Source: Hymenopus coronatus (lineage: Eukaryota; Arthropoda; Insecta; Mantodea; Hymenopodidae). Taken from it: DNA of 64,000 bases. A program made the translations under genes and the position numbers. The notes below the pieces were generated by a model. That model did no database searches and was not told the DNA's origin. It worked only from the letters and a program-made list of their open reading frames with translations. Every line of letters starts with the position of its first letter. Position 1 is the first letter of the stretch. The stretch spans positions 288,341,784 to 288,405,783 of the forward strand of contig CM060900.1 of NCBI GenBank assembly GCA_030762935.1. Direction: 5' to 3'. Shown here one piece after another: positions 32,801 through 45,000 of this stretch.

Positions 32801-32814
32801 ACAGGCTACCCCTG
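29811..32814 (+). mobile_element. hAT element B with terminal repeats and perfect 8-bp duplication
   Basis: A 3004-bp element. Left end CAAGGGCGGCTCACC; right end, read inward, CAGGGGTAGCCTGTGACCC: hAT terminal inverted repeats of the CAGGG type. The flanking CAAGTTTG is perfect, as expected for hAT. The transposase lies on the plus strand. The intact duplication suggests it is younger than hAT element A in the same R copy, though the transposase has already decayed. Confidence 0.9.
30557..32491 (+). pseudogene. hAT transposase pseudogene (ZMYM/DUF4371-like) of element B
   Basis: An N-terminal TTF/BED-like zinc region (GVKKNVWNSTGFGDFVNSIQ then HKQADSREHLKCVLKRK, about 30617-30740; family W..GF.D......H..S..H). 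An open frame at 30899-31090 lies downstream. LIGQSYDTASVRSSLLNGLQ (about 31293-31352) is the family GQSYDGAA.MSG..NGLQA block with a catalytic Asp; then FFHC and HHLNLILSNS (about 31390-31435). The C-terminal dimerisation block is SVERSFSCLKGIKTYLRNT (about 32283-32340) and FLDDIIDRFATLKNRKI. Several frameshifts and stops. It is related to, but distinct from, the hAT relics at 5.9-10.8 kb. Confidence 0.82.
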
Positions 32815-32822
32815 CAAGTTTG
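32815..32822. repeat. 8-bp target duplication, right (CAAGTTTG)
   Basis: Right flank of hAT element B, identical to 29803-29810. Confidence 0.9.
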
Positions 32823-33045
32823 GTATTTAACTGATTTTTAATTTTTGAGCCATGCTGCCGACAGACCTACACACAGACAGGTTTCTAAAAATATTTTTTC
32901 TGGATTCTGTATTTCTGGTGAAATCTTGGTATCAAATTTTTGGGTGGAATACACTTTCTCTGTCCACTATATAGGTACATTGTACATATGTACTAGAGAA
33001 AGTAAAAAAAAAAAAACGTTTTGGCAAAATTACAACTTCTGGGTA

Positions 33046-33258
33046 TACTGCATGGCACAGAATTCAACTGCACAAGTTGACAGGATTGTAGAGGGATCCA
33101 AGATAATAGTTTGAGAAATGAGCCTATGGGCTATGGGTTCTAAATTGTTTGCTACACCATAAAATGTATTAAGGGTTAGCACACCGTATGGGCTGTGACC
33201 TGAACACTCAAATTTCAGAGAGCATATATGTAGTGGCATTATTTAGCACTATAGCATG
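33046..33258 (-). mobile_element. Solo end of the mariner-like element family
   Basis: About 210 bases matching, in reverse complement, the right ends of the two elements at 34900-35215 and 40780-41012 (AATTCAACTGCACAAGTTGA, GGATTGTAGAGGGATCCAAG, CTATGGGCTATGGGTTCTAA). No coding part. It lies directly left of the next copy. Confidence 0.65.
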
Positions 33259-33264
33259 TATATA

Positions 33265-35215
33265 TAGAATGTCCCAGAATTCAAGCACACAAATTGACAG
33301 GATTGTAGAGGGATCACAGATAAACACTTGAAGTAGGGAACCTATTGTCCTTTTTGCCATATGTTAAATTTATGGCATGTTTTCTGGATCGCACATTAGT
33401 GGCCATAGTTCAAAACAACATGAATGTGTGTGCTCTATTTACATTCAGAATGCCTCATTTGTATACCAGTAGTTGAAGGACTGTAGTATTGGTGCACAAT
33501 CAATGCAATATTTAAAATAATGGACTTGCAACTTTGGCAAAACTTTGAGGGCATGCATGCCACTGATTAACAGTTTGGGTGATATTAGATTATAAGTAGT
33601 TAGCTAGAGTGCTTCATTATAACATACTGGTGGGTGAGTCACTATATCACTGGTCATTGAATCACACAATACAAAATTGCACCCACTCTTTAAAGTTTCC
33701 ATTTTTTAATTTTCTTGTTTTTCTCAAAGAGGTACACAATTTCAGCAGTACTAATATGCCTTGTTTACATTTCTGAAGCCAGGATGATAAACTATACAGA
33801 AAAAACTCTTTCAAAAGACTGTAAATGATATCTATATAGCGTTTAATATTAAATGCATCAATTGTCAAGGAACCTACATAGATTAATGCAACAAAACAAT
33901 TAGGTTTGTGGAACGTAGCATTCAGTATTTAATGTAATAATTGTCAAGCAAACTGCATAGATTAAGGCAATAAAACAATTAGGTTTGTGGAAAACATTTA
34001 TGTAATGTGTGCTTTGAAACACAATAAATGAACTATGATTTTAGTGGTGGAATAAAACATCATCTGCCGTTGCTAGGATTCAAACAACTGGACTTTGATC
34101 TGTATGTAGGTATTATGCTATTCAAATCACTTGAGATACTGTAGTCCTGCGATACTGTGTTTCTGAAAATCCTGTCTACTGCCTACATGTGACTACTGTG
34201 AGAACTATGAATTGCCGGACATTGTGTTCATATTGTAAAAGTATACACATTGCATATATGGAAATAGTTGTTTCAGCGAGGTGTGAAATGTAAATCACAC
34301 AGTCTAACATCCTAAAATAATCTAAGTTGCTAACTTCTGGGCTCATAAGCTATTTCCTGCTATGTGGTACCATTGCACATGCTTAAGAGCCTCGCTTGCC
34401 ACATGTCTATTGAATCAGTTGAACAATTACTGACACAAATTTTAGCTGGTTATGATGAAGTTCACGACACTCCTGGAATTTTTGACTGGGTGCAAGGTAG
34501 ATGTAATCTCTGCTGGGATGTTGCAGGTCGTCAGATCAAACCATTCCTGTTGTGGCATGTTGTATTTTGTGCTTTGGATATTGTATTATTTTTTCAAAGT
34601 CTCTTTCTATTTGTGTTTCATGCAGAGATGAAAAGGAAGAATGTACATTCCTGACTAATACACAGTTATTAATTAATTTTATGTAGATACTTGTTTTTCT
34701 ACAGATTATTTTTTTTATTACTTTAGAAGATTATTTGACACAATGATAACAATATTTCATGCCCACAATTGTAAAATGTATGTACATAACACATTGCATT
34801 AATTGTATTTGTTGGTATGAATAAATCATATTTGCGTAACACAGAAAATATGAACATCTCATTATAAAATGCAAACAAAGGAGACAACATAAAAATAAAT
34901 GCAGCTAATGTGGAGGCTTGAACCTTCAACTCCCTTGATATCTTAACCCAATGCCCACTAACCATAGCACCAAATACTGATGTTCACATTGCAGTCCACT
35001 CTAAATACTACTACTATATCTATGCTTTCTGGCATGTGAGTGTTCATGTCACAGTCCACTGTGGTTTGATCAGTGGCATGCTAAACCCTTAATTCATTTT
35101 TGCTGTAGAGAAGAATTTAGAACCCATAGCCCATAGGTTCCCTATCTCAAACACTTGATCGTGGACTCCTCTAAAACTCTACCAATTTGTGTGATTGAAT
35201 TCTGGGACATTCTGT
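33265..35215 (+). mobile_element. Mariner-like element copy 1, internally deleted
   Basis: Ends in inverted repeats: left TAGAATGTCCCAGAATTCAA, right (read inward) TACAGAATGTCCCAGAATTC. TA lies at both outer junctions, as for Tc1/mariner insertion. Compared with copy 2 it lacks about 940 bases of transposase (junction near 34378-34385) but keeps about 170 bases of left end that copy 2 has lost. It contains a tRNA-like stretch near 34060-34140. Confidence 0.75.
34383..34560 (+). pseudogene. Transposase C-terminal fragment (mariner-like, DUF4817-associated)
   Basis: Frame reading LKSLACHMSIESVEQLLTQI, LAGYDEVHDTPGIFDWVQGR and CWDVAGRQIKPFL. This is the C-terminal region of arthropod transposases that read ..LKSxVYxTPVxTxExLxxRI..A..xIRxTPGIFxRVxxSxxRRxxxCIEVxGxxFExLL. 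All catalytic residues are lost through the internal deletion. Copy 2 has the same region at 38560-38740. Confidence 0.75.
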
Positions 35216-36730
35216 ATATCTGTTTGGTTGTGCATGCATGTGTGGGCATGTGTAATTTAATCTGTTTTACCTAAAACATAGTAAAATTATATTTTAGGAT
35301 CATTTAGTCACTATGTGAGATTGCTTTCTATGAGGTGAACAAAAGCTTTGTTGTATGATAATACAAACTTGTTTGGATGAATTAAGTGTTTCCTTTCCCT
35401 TTTTTTTTTCAGTTAAAATTCAGTTATTTAGCATCACCAAATCTACTTTTTAGTTTTTCAATGGCGAAGTATTTTCATACTATAGTAGGATTAAACATGC
35501 TAGAAAGTGCTTCTAGCAGTCGTCCCCATGTTAATAGTATTTTTTTAGCACTTCTTTGATCTGTTGGAGTTTTATAATGGGATAATTATATTAGATAAGC
35601 AAGATAGTGAACACATTTTTTTTTACTTATTACTATGCCTACAGAGGAGCATAATGGTGCCCTTCAAAGCCTTTTAAAAAGTTAATGCCTGAAATATTTA
35701 TTAACCCTGTGTTATCCTTGTAATGTTTAAATCATTATGATTTAAATTCTGCAGATCTGCTTCTAACATGTTATTTTGCAGTGCATTCACTGTTAAGATT
35801 TAATTTAAAATTTGTTTTGTAAATATATACATAAATCCCCCTTATTCCCTCCTTTACTTCACTCTTCTCGTCTCTCCTATGTATCCTATATCCTTCTCTT
35901 TCTCTGTGTATTTGAAAATTACAGGTTTGCACTTGGTAGATTTGTTCCCTATATATAAGCGGTCTCATATGATTAAAAGCTAACACCAAAGGAGAGAATG
36001 TTTATTACCAACTGATGAAGTGTTTCTTGATATTCTTTAGACAAGGTTGAGAAAGGTCCAGCTCTTGCTGTAGTAAATTAACAATTTAGCTATGAAATTC
36101 TCCCACTGCAAAGCAAAAAATGCAGAAAGGCAGAGCTTTCTTCAAGTATTGTATCACTGACCATTAGTCAGCCCAATATGATAGCCACAATTAACCTTTA
36201 GGACATTTTGGAAACAGAAAATATTTTGTATGAAAGTACAAAGACACACCTATTTTGGCATATAACTGTTAAAAACAATTGAATACTTTCATTTTTAAGA
36301 GCTACACGCACACGCACCCCACAGCCCCCACCCCCACCCCCACCCCCCACCCCACACACACACCACACAAATATATTAAGCACCAAATAAAATTAGTGTT
36401 ATTAGAACTATGTATACACACACTTACACGATAATTATAGTACAAAGAAAACTTTAATTAAAATATTCCATAAATTTATTAATGAAGTGGAAAAAATGTT
36501 CTAATAACACTGATTATTTGGTGCTTAAATTTGGCTTCTGAGATAGTGTGTTGGAACTTATTGGGTAACTTATTATGCAGCTTAATGCCACAATTGATTA
36601 AATTTGCACACTGTGATGTATTGTTGGTGATAATGGACAATCCTGTTTCTTATATTATATGGCTATGTTTATCATCATTTACTTCCAAACTTTTTGTGTG
36701 TTCTCTAACATATATGTACCTCCAAAATGT
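35216..36730. other. Spacer between the two mariner-like copies
   Basis: No gene recognised. Contains the C/A-rich tract 36304-36370. Confidence 0.4.
36304..36370. repeat. Low-complexity CACCC / CA tract
   Basis: CCCCCAC-type units followed by CA repeats. A glycine-rich reading frame on the opposite strand is an artefact of the tract. Confidence 0.85.
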
Positions 36731-37324
36731 ATACAGAATGTCCCAGATTTCAATCACACAAATTTGTAGAATTTTTGTCCAATTTTAATTCAGAATGCCT
36801 CATCTGTATGGCAATAGTCAAAGAAATGCAGTAGTGGTGCACAATCAGTATGATATTTAAAATTATTGGACTTTACTTATAATTGTGGTAAAATTGCCTA
36901 TTTTTTGAGGGTGTGCACACCACTGATAACCATTCTGTTGATTTCAGATCACATATGAAGCACTCCGCTATAACATACTGGTGTATCAGTCAGTATAGTG
37001 GAGGTCATTAAATCCCACGATACTAAGAATGCACCCCTCTCTGAATTTTTTTCCATTGTTTAGTATTTTGTTTTTGTTGTCTTTTTTCAAAGAGGTATAC
37101 AATTTAACCAACACTAATATCCTTAGTTTACATTTTTTTGAAATTAAGATATTTAATCCCACAGGACAAATTACTTTCAAAAGAATGAAATCTACTTAGT
37201 GATAAATTGTAAATGTTTTGTCAAGGAACCTTGATAGATTAATGCATTAAGACAGTTACATTTATGTAATCTGTGCTTTGAAATATAACAAACTAAAATG
37301 CAGTTTTAGAGGTGGAATTAAAAG

Positions 37325-37415
37325 AAAAATCGCTGTGATTGCTAGGATTTGAACAGCAGTATTTTGGTTTTGTTTAGCCTTTATGTCGTTCTAACCACTT
37401 GAACTCTTGTGGTTC
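37325..37415 (-). repeat. tRNA-like stretch inside mariner-like copy 2
   Basis: Minus strand: TCAAGTGGTTAGAACGACAT (A-box-like) and TGTTCAAATCCTAGCAA (B-box-like), about 37 bases between boxes. A worn homologue lies at the same place in copy 1 (34060-34140), so it was already in the parent element. Not a functional tRNA: no cloverleaf stems are evident. Confidence 0.4.
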
Positions 37416-37639
37416 TTCGCAGCTTCTGAAAATCTTGTTTATTGCCTACACATGACTTCTATGGAAACCATGAATTGCTAAACATGGTAAGTATACACAT
37501 GTGTATTCAATGTGGTGCAAAGCAGAAATTGCAGAGGCTGGCATTCTATGATAATCTAAGCTACAAGCTTCTGAGTTCATGTAGTCTTTGGTGCCATGTG
37601 ATACCATTGTGCATGTATAATCCAAGTGATGAAAGGGCC

Positions 37640-38740
37640 AGTTTAACTGCTTTTGTGTATCACGGCTGCAGGTTGCTTACAATTGTTAAATGCATTGGCA
37701 TTTACTGAGCTCACTGAAAAGCTGAAATGCATTTGATTTATGAGGAAGTAAGAGGTCATAGATCTGTAGCTGAAAAGCTATATAGGGATAGATTTGCACT
37801 GGACATCATCCTTACAGGTCAACCTTCCAGAAAGTACGTTGGTGTTTGAGGGAAACCGGGTGCCTAATGATACACAGACCAGATGCTGGTGCAAGATGAT
37901 GATGCTGTACTCCAGCCTCTGAGGAAAAGGTACTTGCCAGGGTCTGGGCAGAACTTTCCATCAGCAACCGTGCAACAGCAAGGGCAATGGAAGTCAGTAA
38001 GACTAGCATGCATCCAGTGCTGCAAGAACAAAGACTATATCTCTTATCTTCTTAAGATACAAGCTTTGGTGCCAGAGGACTTTAGTCCCCAATTAGAGTT
38101 TAGCAGGTGGGCCTTGGAGTCGTACATCTTCTCCACAGTTATCTTCTCAGATGAGGCCATATTCACAAAAGATAGTTTACTTCTGAACCAAAGGAAAAGC
38201 CATATTTCGGAAAATGAAGAACCAAATGCAGTCATGGAGAGTATCCATCAACACAGGTTTAACATTGGTGTATGAACAGACATGTCAAATTACATCATTG
38301 TCCATATCTCCTCTGAGAAGGTCACTTCTATCTGCAATTCCTAACCCATGTTTTGTCTATGCTTTTAGAAACTGTCCCTCCGAACATCCGATGTCATAAG
38401 TGGCTGCAACATGATGGAGCTCCTCCACATTTCAGCGTAGAAGTAAGGGATTACCTCAATTAAGTGTTTCCTGGGAGTTGGATTGGAAGGGGTGGTCCCG
38501 TAAATTGGCCACCAATTCCCCAGATCTCGATCCTCTAGATTTATTTTATTCTGTGCATCTTAAGAGACATGCTTCCCAGATGTCCATTGATACAGATGAA
38601 CAACTTCTGGCACAAATTTTAGCTGCTTGTGATGAGGTTTGCAATACTTCTGGAATTCTTGACAGAGTATGAGTTTCATGTCTTTGTAGGTGCAGTTTCT
38701 GCAGGGATGTTGCAGGTCATCACATTGAACAGTTTTTCTG
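37640..38740 (+). pseudogene. Mariner-like transposase pseudogene (IS630/Tc1-mariner group, DUF4817-associated)
   Basis: Broken plus-strand frames. QALVPEDFSPQLEFSRWALE (about 38063) fits the L.PEDF..R..FCRW block. STVIFSDEAIFTKDSLL (about 38135-38185) contains the first catalytic Asp (family FTDEA.FTR.G). ENEEPNAVMESIHQHRFNIG (about 38212-38270) fits W..ENPHA.....HQHRFSINVW. HDGAPPHFS (about 38411) supplies the second Asp region (family HDGAPAHF). NSPDLDPLDLFYS (about 38515) has the third acidic position as PLD, and the C-terminal block runs to 38740. The N-terminal HTH region is worn (about 37880-38060). The DD..D pattern is recognisable but frames shift at least four times. Confidence 0.8.
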
Positions 38741-39019
38741 TGGACCTGCTATATCTTGTACTTTGGATATTGTTACATTATTTCTCAAAGTCTTGTTTTA
38801 TTTGCTTTTCACGCAGAAATGAAAAGTTAGAATGAACTTTCCTTTATAGTGCATAGTTTTTAATTAGTTTTATCATGTACTTATTTTAGTATATAGATGG
38901 TTGTTCATTTTGTATTTCATTTGAAGTTTATTTGACACAATGACAATATCTTTTCATAAATTGTGAAATTGTACAATTCTACAATTGTAATGTGTACATG
39001 TACATAGCATGTCACTGTA

Positions 39020-40650
39020 TTTTAGAAACTCCTTCATGGAGTATGGAGTAGTGTACCCCTTCAGGTGTTTAATATGATTGTTATCAAAACATTCTCCATT
39101 GCATCCAGATGCTAATCACACATTAAATTAATTTTATTTGATAATACAAATGATCATTCTGAATAACACAGCACTATACAAGCTGGTTCACCTGTCCCTT
39201 ATTCTCGGGTTTTATGAAACCCGCAGATTACAGTCAAACCTGAAAACATTGTACCCAAGATCCATCTTCTGTATACTAACACTATAGACTTTGGCGCAAC
39301 AAGCTATAAACAGTAGTGCATTTGGTTAACGTGCAGTGTTAGCAAGGTTTCTAAAATGCTCTATTCAGGATCGAATCTTACCAAAAAATGTTGATAACTT
39401 TTTCCCCGCTTTCTTTTTTCCTAATTTGACACAAAGCTAGATGGGACATTGGAACATTTTTAACTCTCTTATTTGTTCCTTTTATTGTTGTTCTGTTTAT
39501 TTATGTTTATTCTAACTTTATCAATGCAGTTACAGGAAATACAAATGAAAAAGCACATTCTGAGGCACACTCATTCAGTTTCTTCTACATATGCAGGTAC
39601 TATTATAATGTTTTAAAACTAACATAGGTGTTTCAGATAAAACATCAGAACAGACCCATTTTCAGGGTCTCTCTAAAACGAAAAATACGAAATACCTAGG
39701 TTGACAACCGCTAACTGTGCCAAATACATAGGTATTCAGCAATACTTGCAGTTGAAAAGAAAACGCAGTTCAATCCCCATAATTAAACAAACTTCTCAAT
39801 ATCCACTAGATAAAGCATTTCTGACATGAAACTTAGTGATGAAACTTCTTCATTTAGCACAGAAGATGTTCGAAATGATGACGAGTTCATGACCAACTGA
39901 ATTTGCCTATCTAATGGGCTGTGAGATTCATAGGAGATAACCTTAGCTGTAGGTATAGCACATGCCTACAGATTTATTTCCTGCATTTGTATCTATTGGG
40001 GCATATCTAGACCTAAAGTGTCTCCAGGTAATATTCGCTAACCCACCGAGGGTTCCAGCTGCCAAAATTTTATAGAGAACATTCTCTAGCTATGAAGATC
40101 AATCGATAACATGTTAGGTATTCTAGTATTATGCAGTTGTTTTATTAACTTTATACGTTTTTTTAAATTTTCTTTATTGTTTAAAGTCTTAGTGAAGTTT
40201 CTGTTTCAAAATAATTGGAATGCAAATTAAGGATCGAAAACAAAGAACATGTAAAATAAACTGTCATTTATTCTTCATTTGTATACCTTTTTGTTTACAT
40301 CTACAATTATTAGAGTGACAAACACTGAACTAACTTTGCACCTTGATGGATAATACATAAAGAAGAAAAAAAAAAATGCATGCAGACTGTGGGACCCGAA
40401 CCACTGATACACACTGAGGTGATGATTGAACTACAATCATTGCGCTCACTTTTCCGTTAAAACTTGTAGGTATAGTGTCTCACATGTCTCCCTCTCTGCT
40501 TCTGAACCCTTTATACATGTTGTGTGACTCCTTTTTGTAACTTAAGCTGTATGTTTAACCTTCATTCATTATAGTTTACATTGCAGAACGTATGACAGCG
40601 ATCCTATTGATATAACATGTACTGTAACAGGAGTTATTAAGCGCATGCTT
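39020..40650. other. Segment interrupting mariner-like copy 2
   Basis: No coding similarity. Small features: a hairpin GGGTTTTATGAAACCC at about 39209, and tRNA-like box pairs at 39312-39380 (plus; TTTGGTTAACGTGCAGTG, GGATCGAATCTTA) and 40385-40455 (minus; GGTTCGGGTCCCACAGTC). It may hold one or two worn SINEs. Confidence 0.35.
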
Positions 40651-41572
40651 TTGGAATGGTCGTAACTATTGTTGCTAAGGTCTATTTTCCTATGAAGAGC
40701 AGACTAGATTTGCATTGTTACCAAATGTTCGACAAGCTTGACAATTTTGACCTAACTCCTCCAACATCTTAACCCAGTGCCCAATGCTAACCATTGTGTT
40801 AAATAATGCCACTATGTCTAAGCTCTCCGAAATCCTGGAGCTCAAATCATGATCTACTGCAGTTTTATCTGTGGCATGCTAACACTTAATATATCTTATG
40901 CTGTAGCAGAAATTTAGAACCCATGGCCCATAGGTTTCCTATCTCAAACTGTTTATCTTGGACCCCTCTACAATCCTACCAATATGTGGGGTTGAATTCT
41001 GGGACGTCCTTTATGCTTGGGAAGGTTAGTGTGCCTAATAATTTGAATCCTAACTCAAATGACTCTTTTGGTTTTAAGTTAATATTATTCTGATTACCAT
41101 TTTTTGTAATTTAAAATTGTGTTTCTTGCACTTGAATTTCCTCAGAATATTATACCAAATTTTATTGTTCTGTAAAAGTAAGCAAAGTACAAGTACCGCA
41201 TTATTTTAAAACTCACTGAATTAAAATAACTCTAAGCATGAAGTACATTTGATTTAATTTAGCAGATAACTTTTCTATATGAACATCCCATTTCATGAGT
41301 AGCTAGAATTTTGCCAGCCAATCCTCCGACTATAAAGAGCAAAGTAAAGCTTAATGCTCATGGTGATGTGAGACTGTGAACTATTTTTAACAGCATGTAT
41401 TGTTGCAAGTTAACTAAAAATGTTAATACCTGTCAGCACAGCAATAATTATAATTGCTCCTGTAAAATAAACTTCTGTGTATCAAATCTGTACCAATTTT
41501 AAATATATGATGAGCTTGTACCTAATAAACCAATGGCTGTTATAATTCAAATCATATCTTAATTTACAGTTA

Positions 41573-41762
41573 CATGCCTCTCACCAAGGCAGCCTGGGTT
41601 CGATCCCAGATGACTGCATGTGGGATTTGTGTAGACAATTCAGCGCAGGGGCAGACTTTTTGCAGTTTCCCCAGTCATTGCATTCCATGGTACTCTATCT
41701 TCATTCCATGGGACCTACAGGACCATAGTAATAAAAGTGGGGCATTAAGCAATATAAAAAAA
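41573..41762 (+). mobile_element. tRNA-derived SINE, copy 4 (5'-truncated)
   Basis: Lacks the A box. B box TGGGTTCGATCCCAGA, then TGCATGTGGGATTTGTG, TGCATTCCATGG and ATAAAAGTGGGGCATTAAGC, and a short A-tail. Same family as 13064-13287. Confidence 0.75.
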
Positions 41763-41995
41763 AACATAATTTCCAAATATTTCCCTTTTCCCTCTTTTCA
41801 TTTGAAATGACTTGGGAAATTGTTTATTTCATATCATGGGAGAATTAAAATGTGAAATTCAGGATCACCAAAATATCAAAATAAATGTTGATAAAGAATT
41901 GGATCCTCACATCTTACAGGGTCAAAGAAACATGAATTAAGATTTTCATCAGTTAAATGTATAGTAATAGCTCCAGAAACTACTGGAAGGGACAA

Positions 41996-42054
41996 TGGTG
42001 GTGGTGGTGGTGGTGGTGGTGGTGGTGGTGGTGGTGGTGGTGGTGGTGGTGGTG
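41996..42054. repeat. (GGT)n microsatellite, about 19 units
   Basis: Uninterrupted GGT repeats ending GGTGATGACAG. The proline-rich frame on the minus strand comes from the repeat. Confidence 0.95.
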
Positions 42055-42059
42055 ATGAC

Positions 42060-45000
42060 AGTGGAAACTGGGGGAAATGGGGATACAAAAAAGGAATACC
42101 AACTGATCAGATGAATAAATGTATTTACATTTGATCATATAAATTGGTTTTATGTTAATTATAGTTGTAATAATATTGACAGATGATTAAATTGTTGATG
42201 TACCTACAAGGTGAAAATTTCTGAAATCTGTGGTGGTTTTTGGTATGAAGGAATCTTGTGCATTAGAGAATCATGCAATTCAACAACCCAGAAAGAGACA
42301 AGAGAAACATTTCTACCCAGGCATGATATCTCACTGCTAGGCACTAGTAAATTCTCTACTCTAAAGTTTTATTATGATGTGTGGCTTTGTCGAGTTAACA
42401 TGAGAAGTAGTTTTGTTGGTGCCATTTTTTTTTTTTCAAAATACTGAAGCTTGGTTGTCCTATGTGTTATTCTATACTAGAATTTTAAATTTGTGATCAT
42501 TATATTAGCATGCTCTGTTTCTTGATGATATAACAGCTCTGGTTTTGATCCACATGAAGGCTATGACTGTTTTCCAACAAGAAACAAATTTGTGAAACTG
42601 CATAAAATATAGATTAGTTCTATGAAAAGAAAACTGTTGTTCCAATTAAAAATGCTGTTATTTTGGTCAGCATTTTGTTGAAACTGAGTTCAGCAAATCC
42701 TGCATTATGAGGTCCTGATTACTATCAAAGGAACAATTTAGACACTCCAGGCTAAAAGGAAATGCAAATCTTTCAAAATATTTAGGAGCATATAGGAAAC
42801 CATCCCCTATAAAAAGACAGAATCTTTGTTCAAGGAAGAATGTGGTTTCTGAGTTTTTAAACTGCAGTAATGGTGAAAAGAAGGATAAGAATATATCTAT
42901 CAAGGAGGTGGAGGGTAAATGCACATCAGTCCAGAAGAGCTTAGAGATAACAGATATGAATGCCTATATTCAGTATGAATTAGGAAGTGACTCTTACAGA
43001 TATGAAATATTTTGCTTATTAAGAAAGTGGCTTAGATGTGGACCTTGTATCATTTTTCAGAAGAAATTGTAGTGGTGGTGATGACAATGAATATAACATC
43101 ATATGAAAGATAAAACATTTTCTGCTGTATTTGTATTTCTTTGAGCTTTGCTTTTATTTTTTAAATGTGGCTTATCTGTAATTGTTTGGTGTGTAAGACT
43201 ATAACAAGAATTAAAGGAGTCTATATTATTTTGTAGAAATACATTTTAGAGTGGACATGATTTTTACCTGCTCAAGTGATAACTCTTTTCTTGAAGACAC
43301 TTTTTAATTGTATTGTATATGTATTTCTGTAGATTGAACTTCAACTTAATCAAAGGTTTTACAATTATGTTAAATATTGTATTTCTTTCTAAGTGATAGT
43401 TCTATAATTTTGTAAAAACTTCCTTTATCCTACAGTATATATATTGTTCCTGGTGGGCGGGAAAAAAAATTATGAGGCTGTTGTGAATGAAGATAATTTG
43501 TGTGTGGTATGAGTTGGATAAAATGATTCATCCAATTTGTTGACAAAGTATTAAACTCATTCTTTCATGAATCTGAAGGCAAACCAAATTTTGGAGTGTA
43601 TTGTTATGCAAAGAGGAACAGTGGTTGGATAATTGGAAATAGTTGCTTGCAAAAGACCTTTGATCTCAGTGGTTGAAAAATTACCCATAAAATTATTTTT
43701 GTTGAATCGTCATACAGGAATCAAGTCTCTCATGAAAACAAAGTTCAGTTCATAAGAATAATTTATGAATTTGATGTGTGATATGTAGCAAACTATTTCA
43801 TGAAGTTCAAAAATAGTTATGGTTAAAGTTCAATAATTCAAGAATGGAAACAATCAGTATGCAGTAATTTTTGTTGCAATTCTATTACTTGTCAATCAGA
43901 TAATGAGTTCCTCAAGGAGAAATTTATTTAAATTTTTCAACATATAAACAATGTCCACTCCTGGGAAAGCAGTGAAAAATTTAATTCTTGTGAGCATAAA
44001 GAAGTGAGTAGTAAGAAAATACGGCTGTTATGCCAAAATTCCATAGAAAATAGCATACTGTTGAATATCATTATGATAGATAGATGATGTTTTATTCACC
44101 AAAATAATTACAAAAATTCAAAGGCTGGTCAAGCAACAGATTACCAACACACTTACTGTTTACATTATGTCACAATTTATACTAATATATGCACTATTCA
44201 CAAAATAGAAATTTTAAAATAGAGAGCTGACATATTACATTTTTATATATATATAGGCATTAGCCTAAAATGAAGTGGACATGAACTCATCAACACTATA
44301 AAACGTATGATGTGAGCAAGTAAATCTTGGATGTCTTAGAACATGTTAATTATTTTTATCACTCAAGCAGCCTTGAACCTTACTGCAACAAAAGGCTGAA
44401 ATATATTCCTTAAATACATATCTCTTTTCATACCTAAGATCAATGTCAGCTGAACATGACCATAATAGCCATTGGGACAAACAGGGACAATATAGGAAGC
44501 ATTATAAAAGTTTCAAAGGCAAAGAGGAAGAACATGAGATATTCTAATGTCTGGTGGGAAGATTACTTGGTAAAATGATTTCCAATATACTCAAAATTAA
44601 TCCTTGGAATTTGTGATTGCAGAAACAATGACAGAAGCTATATGCCAAGAAATTTGTATTCTCTGAAAGAAACAAAACCAAATACACAACTATGTTTCAT
44701 TTTGTTAAAATGCTTCTATAATGTTAGCTGTGTGGTTAATTTCAAGAAATACAAACTGAATGTACTTTGAACAAACTATTTGCAGAGTGGCTCATAACAG
44801 TTCTATTGAAGTACTAAAACCAAAATTCAAATTAATGTACTCAACTTGTGTGAGAATTGGTGACAGTGGAAGAGACAATCCAGGACTCTTTTTTTAATTC
44901 TCTAACGCAAGAAACTTAAATGAACACTTTTTATAAAAATGGAAAACTTATACAGACACTTTTTAGAAAAATGTAAATTGCTAGGAAATTGATGTCTTAC

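Larger units (their letters stand above)
26512..33006 (-). repeat. R repeat copy 7 (minus), split into three by two hAT elements
   Basis: Pieces: 26512-26599 (terminal part, ATATGATGTGTTCCATTCAT then AACTTTCTCTAG), 29172-29810 (middle) and 32815-33006 (other end, finishing TACTAGAGAAAGTAAA). Each break point joins exactly when the intervening element and one 8-bp duplication are removed. A long A-run (29449-29479) lies in the middle piece. Confidence 0.8.
36731..41012 (+). mobile_element. Mariner-like element copy 2, longer, interrupted
   Basis: Left end ATACAGAATGTCCCAGATTT at 36731; right end, read inward, AGGACGTCCCAGAATTCAAC at about 41012. It is collinear with copy 1 (36790-37615 matches 33440-34375; 38558-38935 matches 34380-34745; 40740-41012 matches 34900-35215). 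About 39020-40650 is extra and probably a later insertion. The transposase is at 37640-38740. Confidence 0.65.

Noticed and set aside
36198..36386. 62-codon glycine-rich frame
   Set aside because: Produced by the CACCC/CA low-complexity tract.
39312..40455. Possible functional tRNA genes at 39312-39380 and 40385-40455
   Set aside because: Only box-like stretches are present; I cannot fold acceptor, D or anticodon stems, so at most tRNA-derived relics.
41876..42088. 70-codon proline-rich protein
   Set aside because: The proline run is simply the (GGT)n microsatellite read on the other strand.
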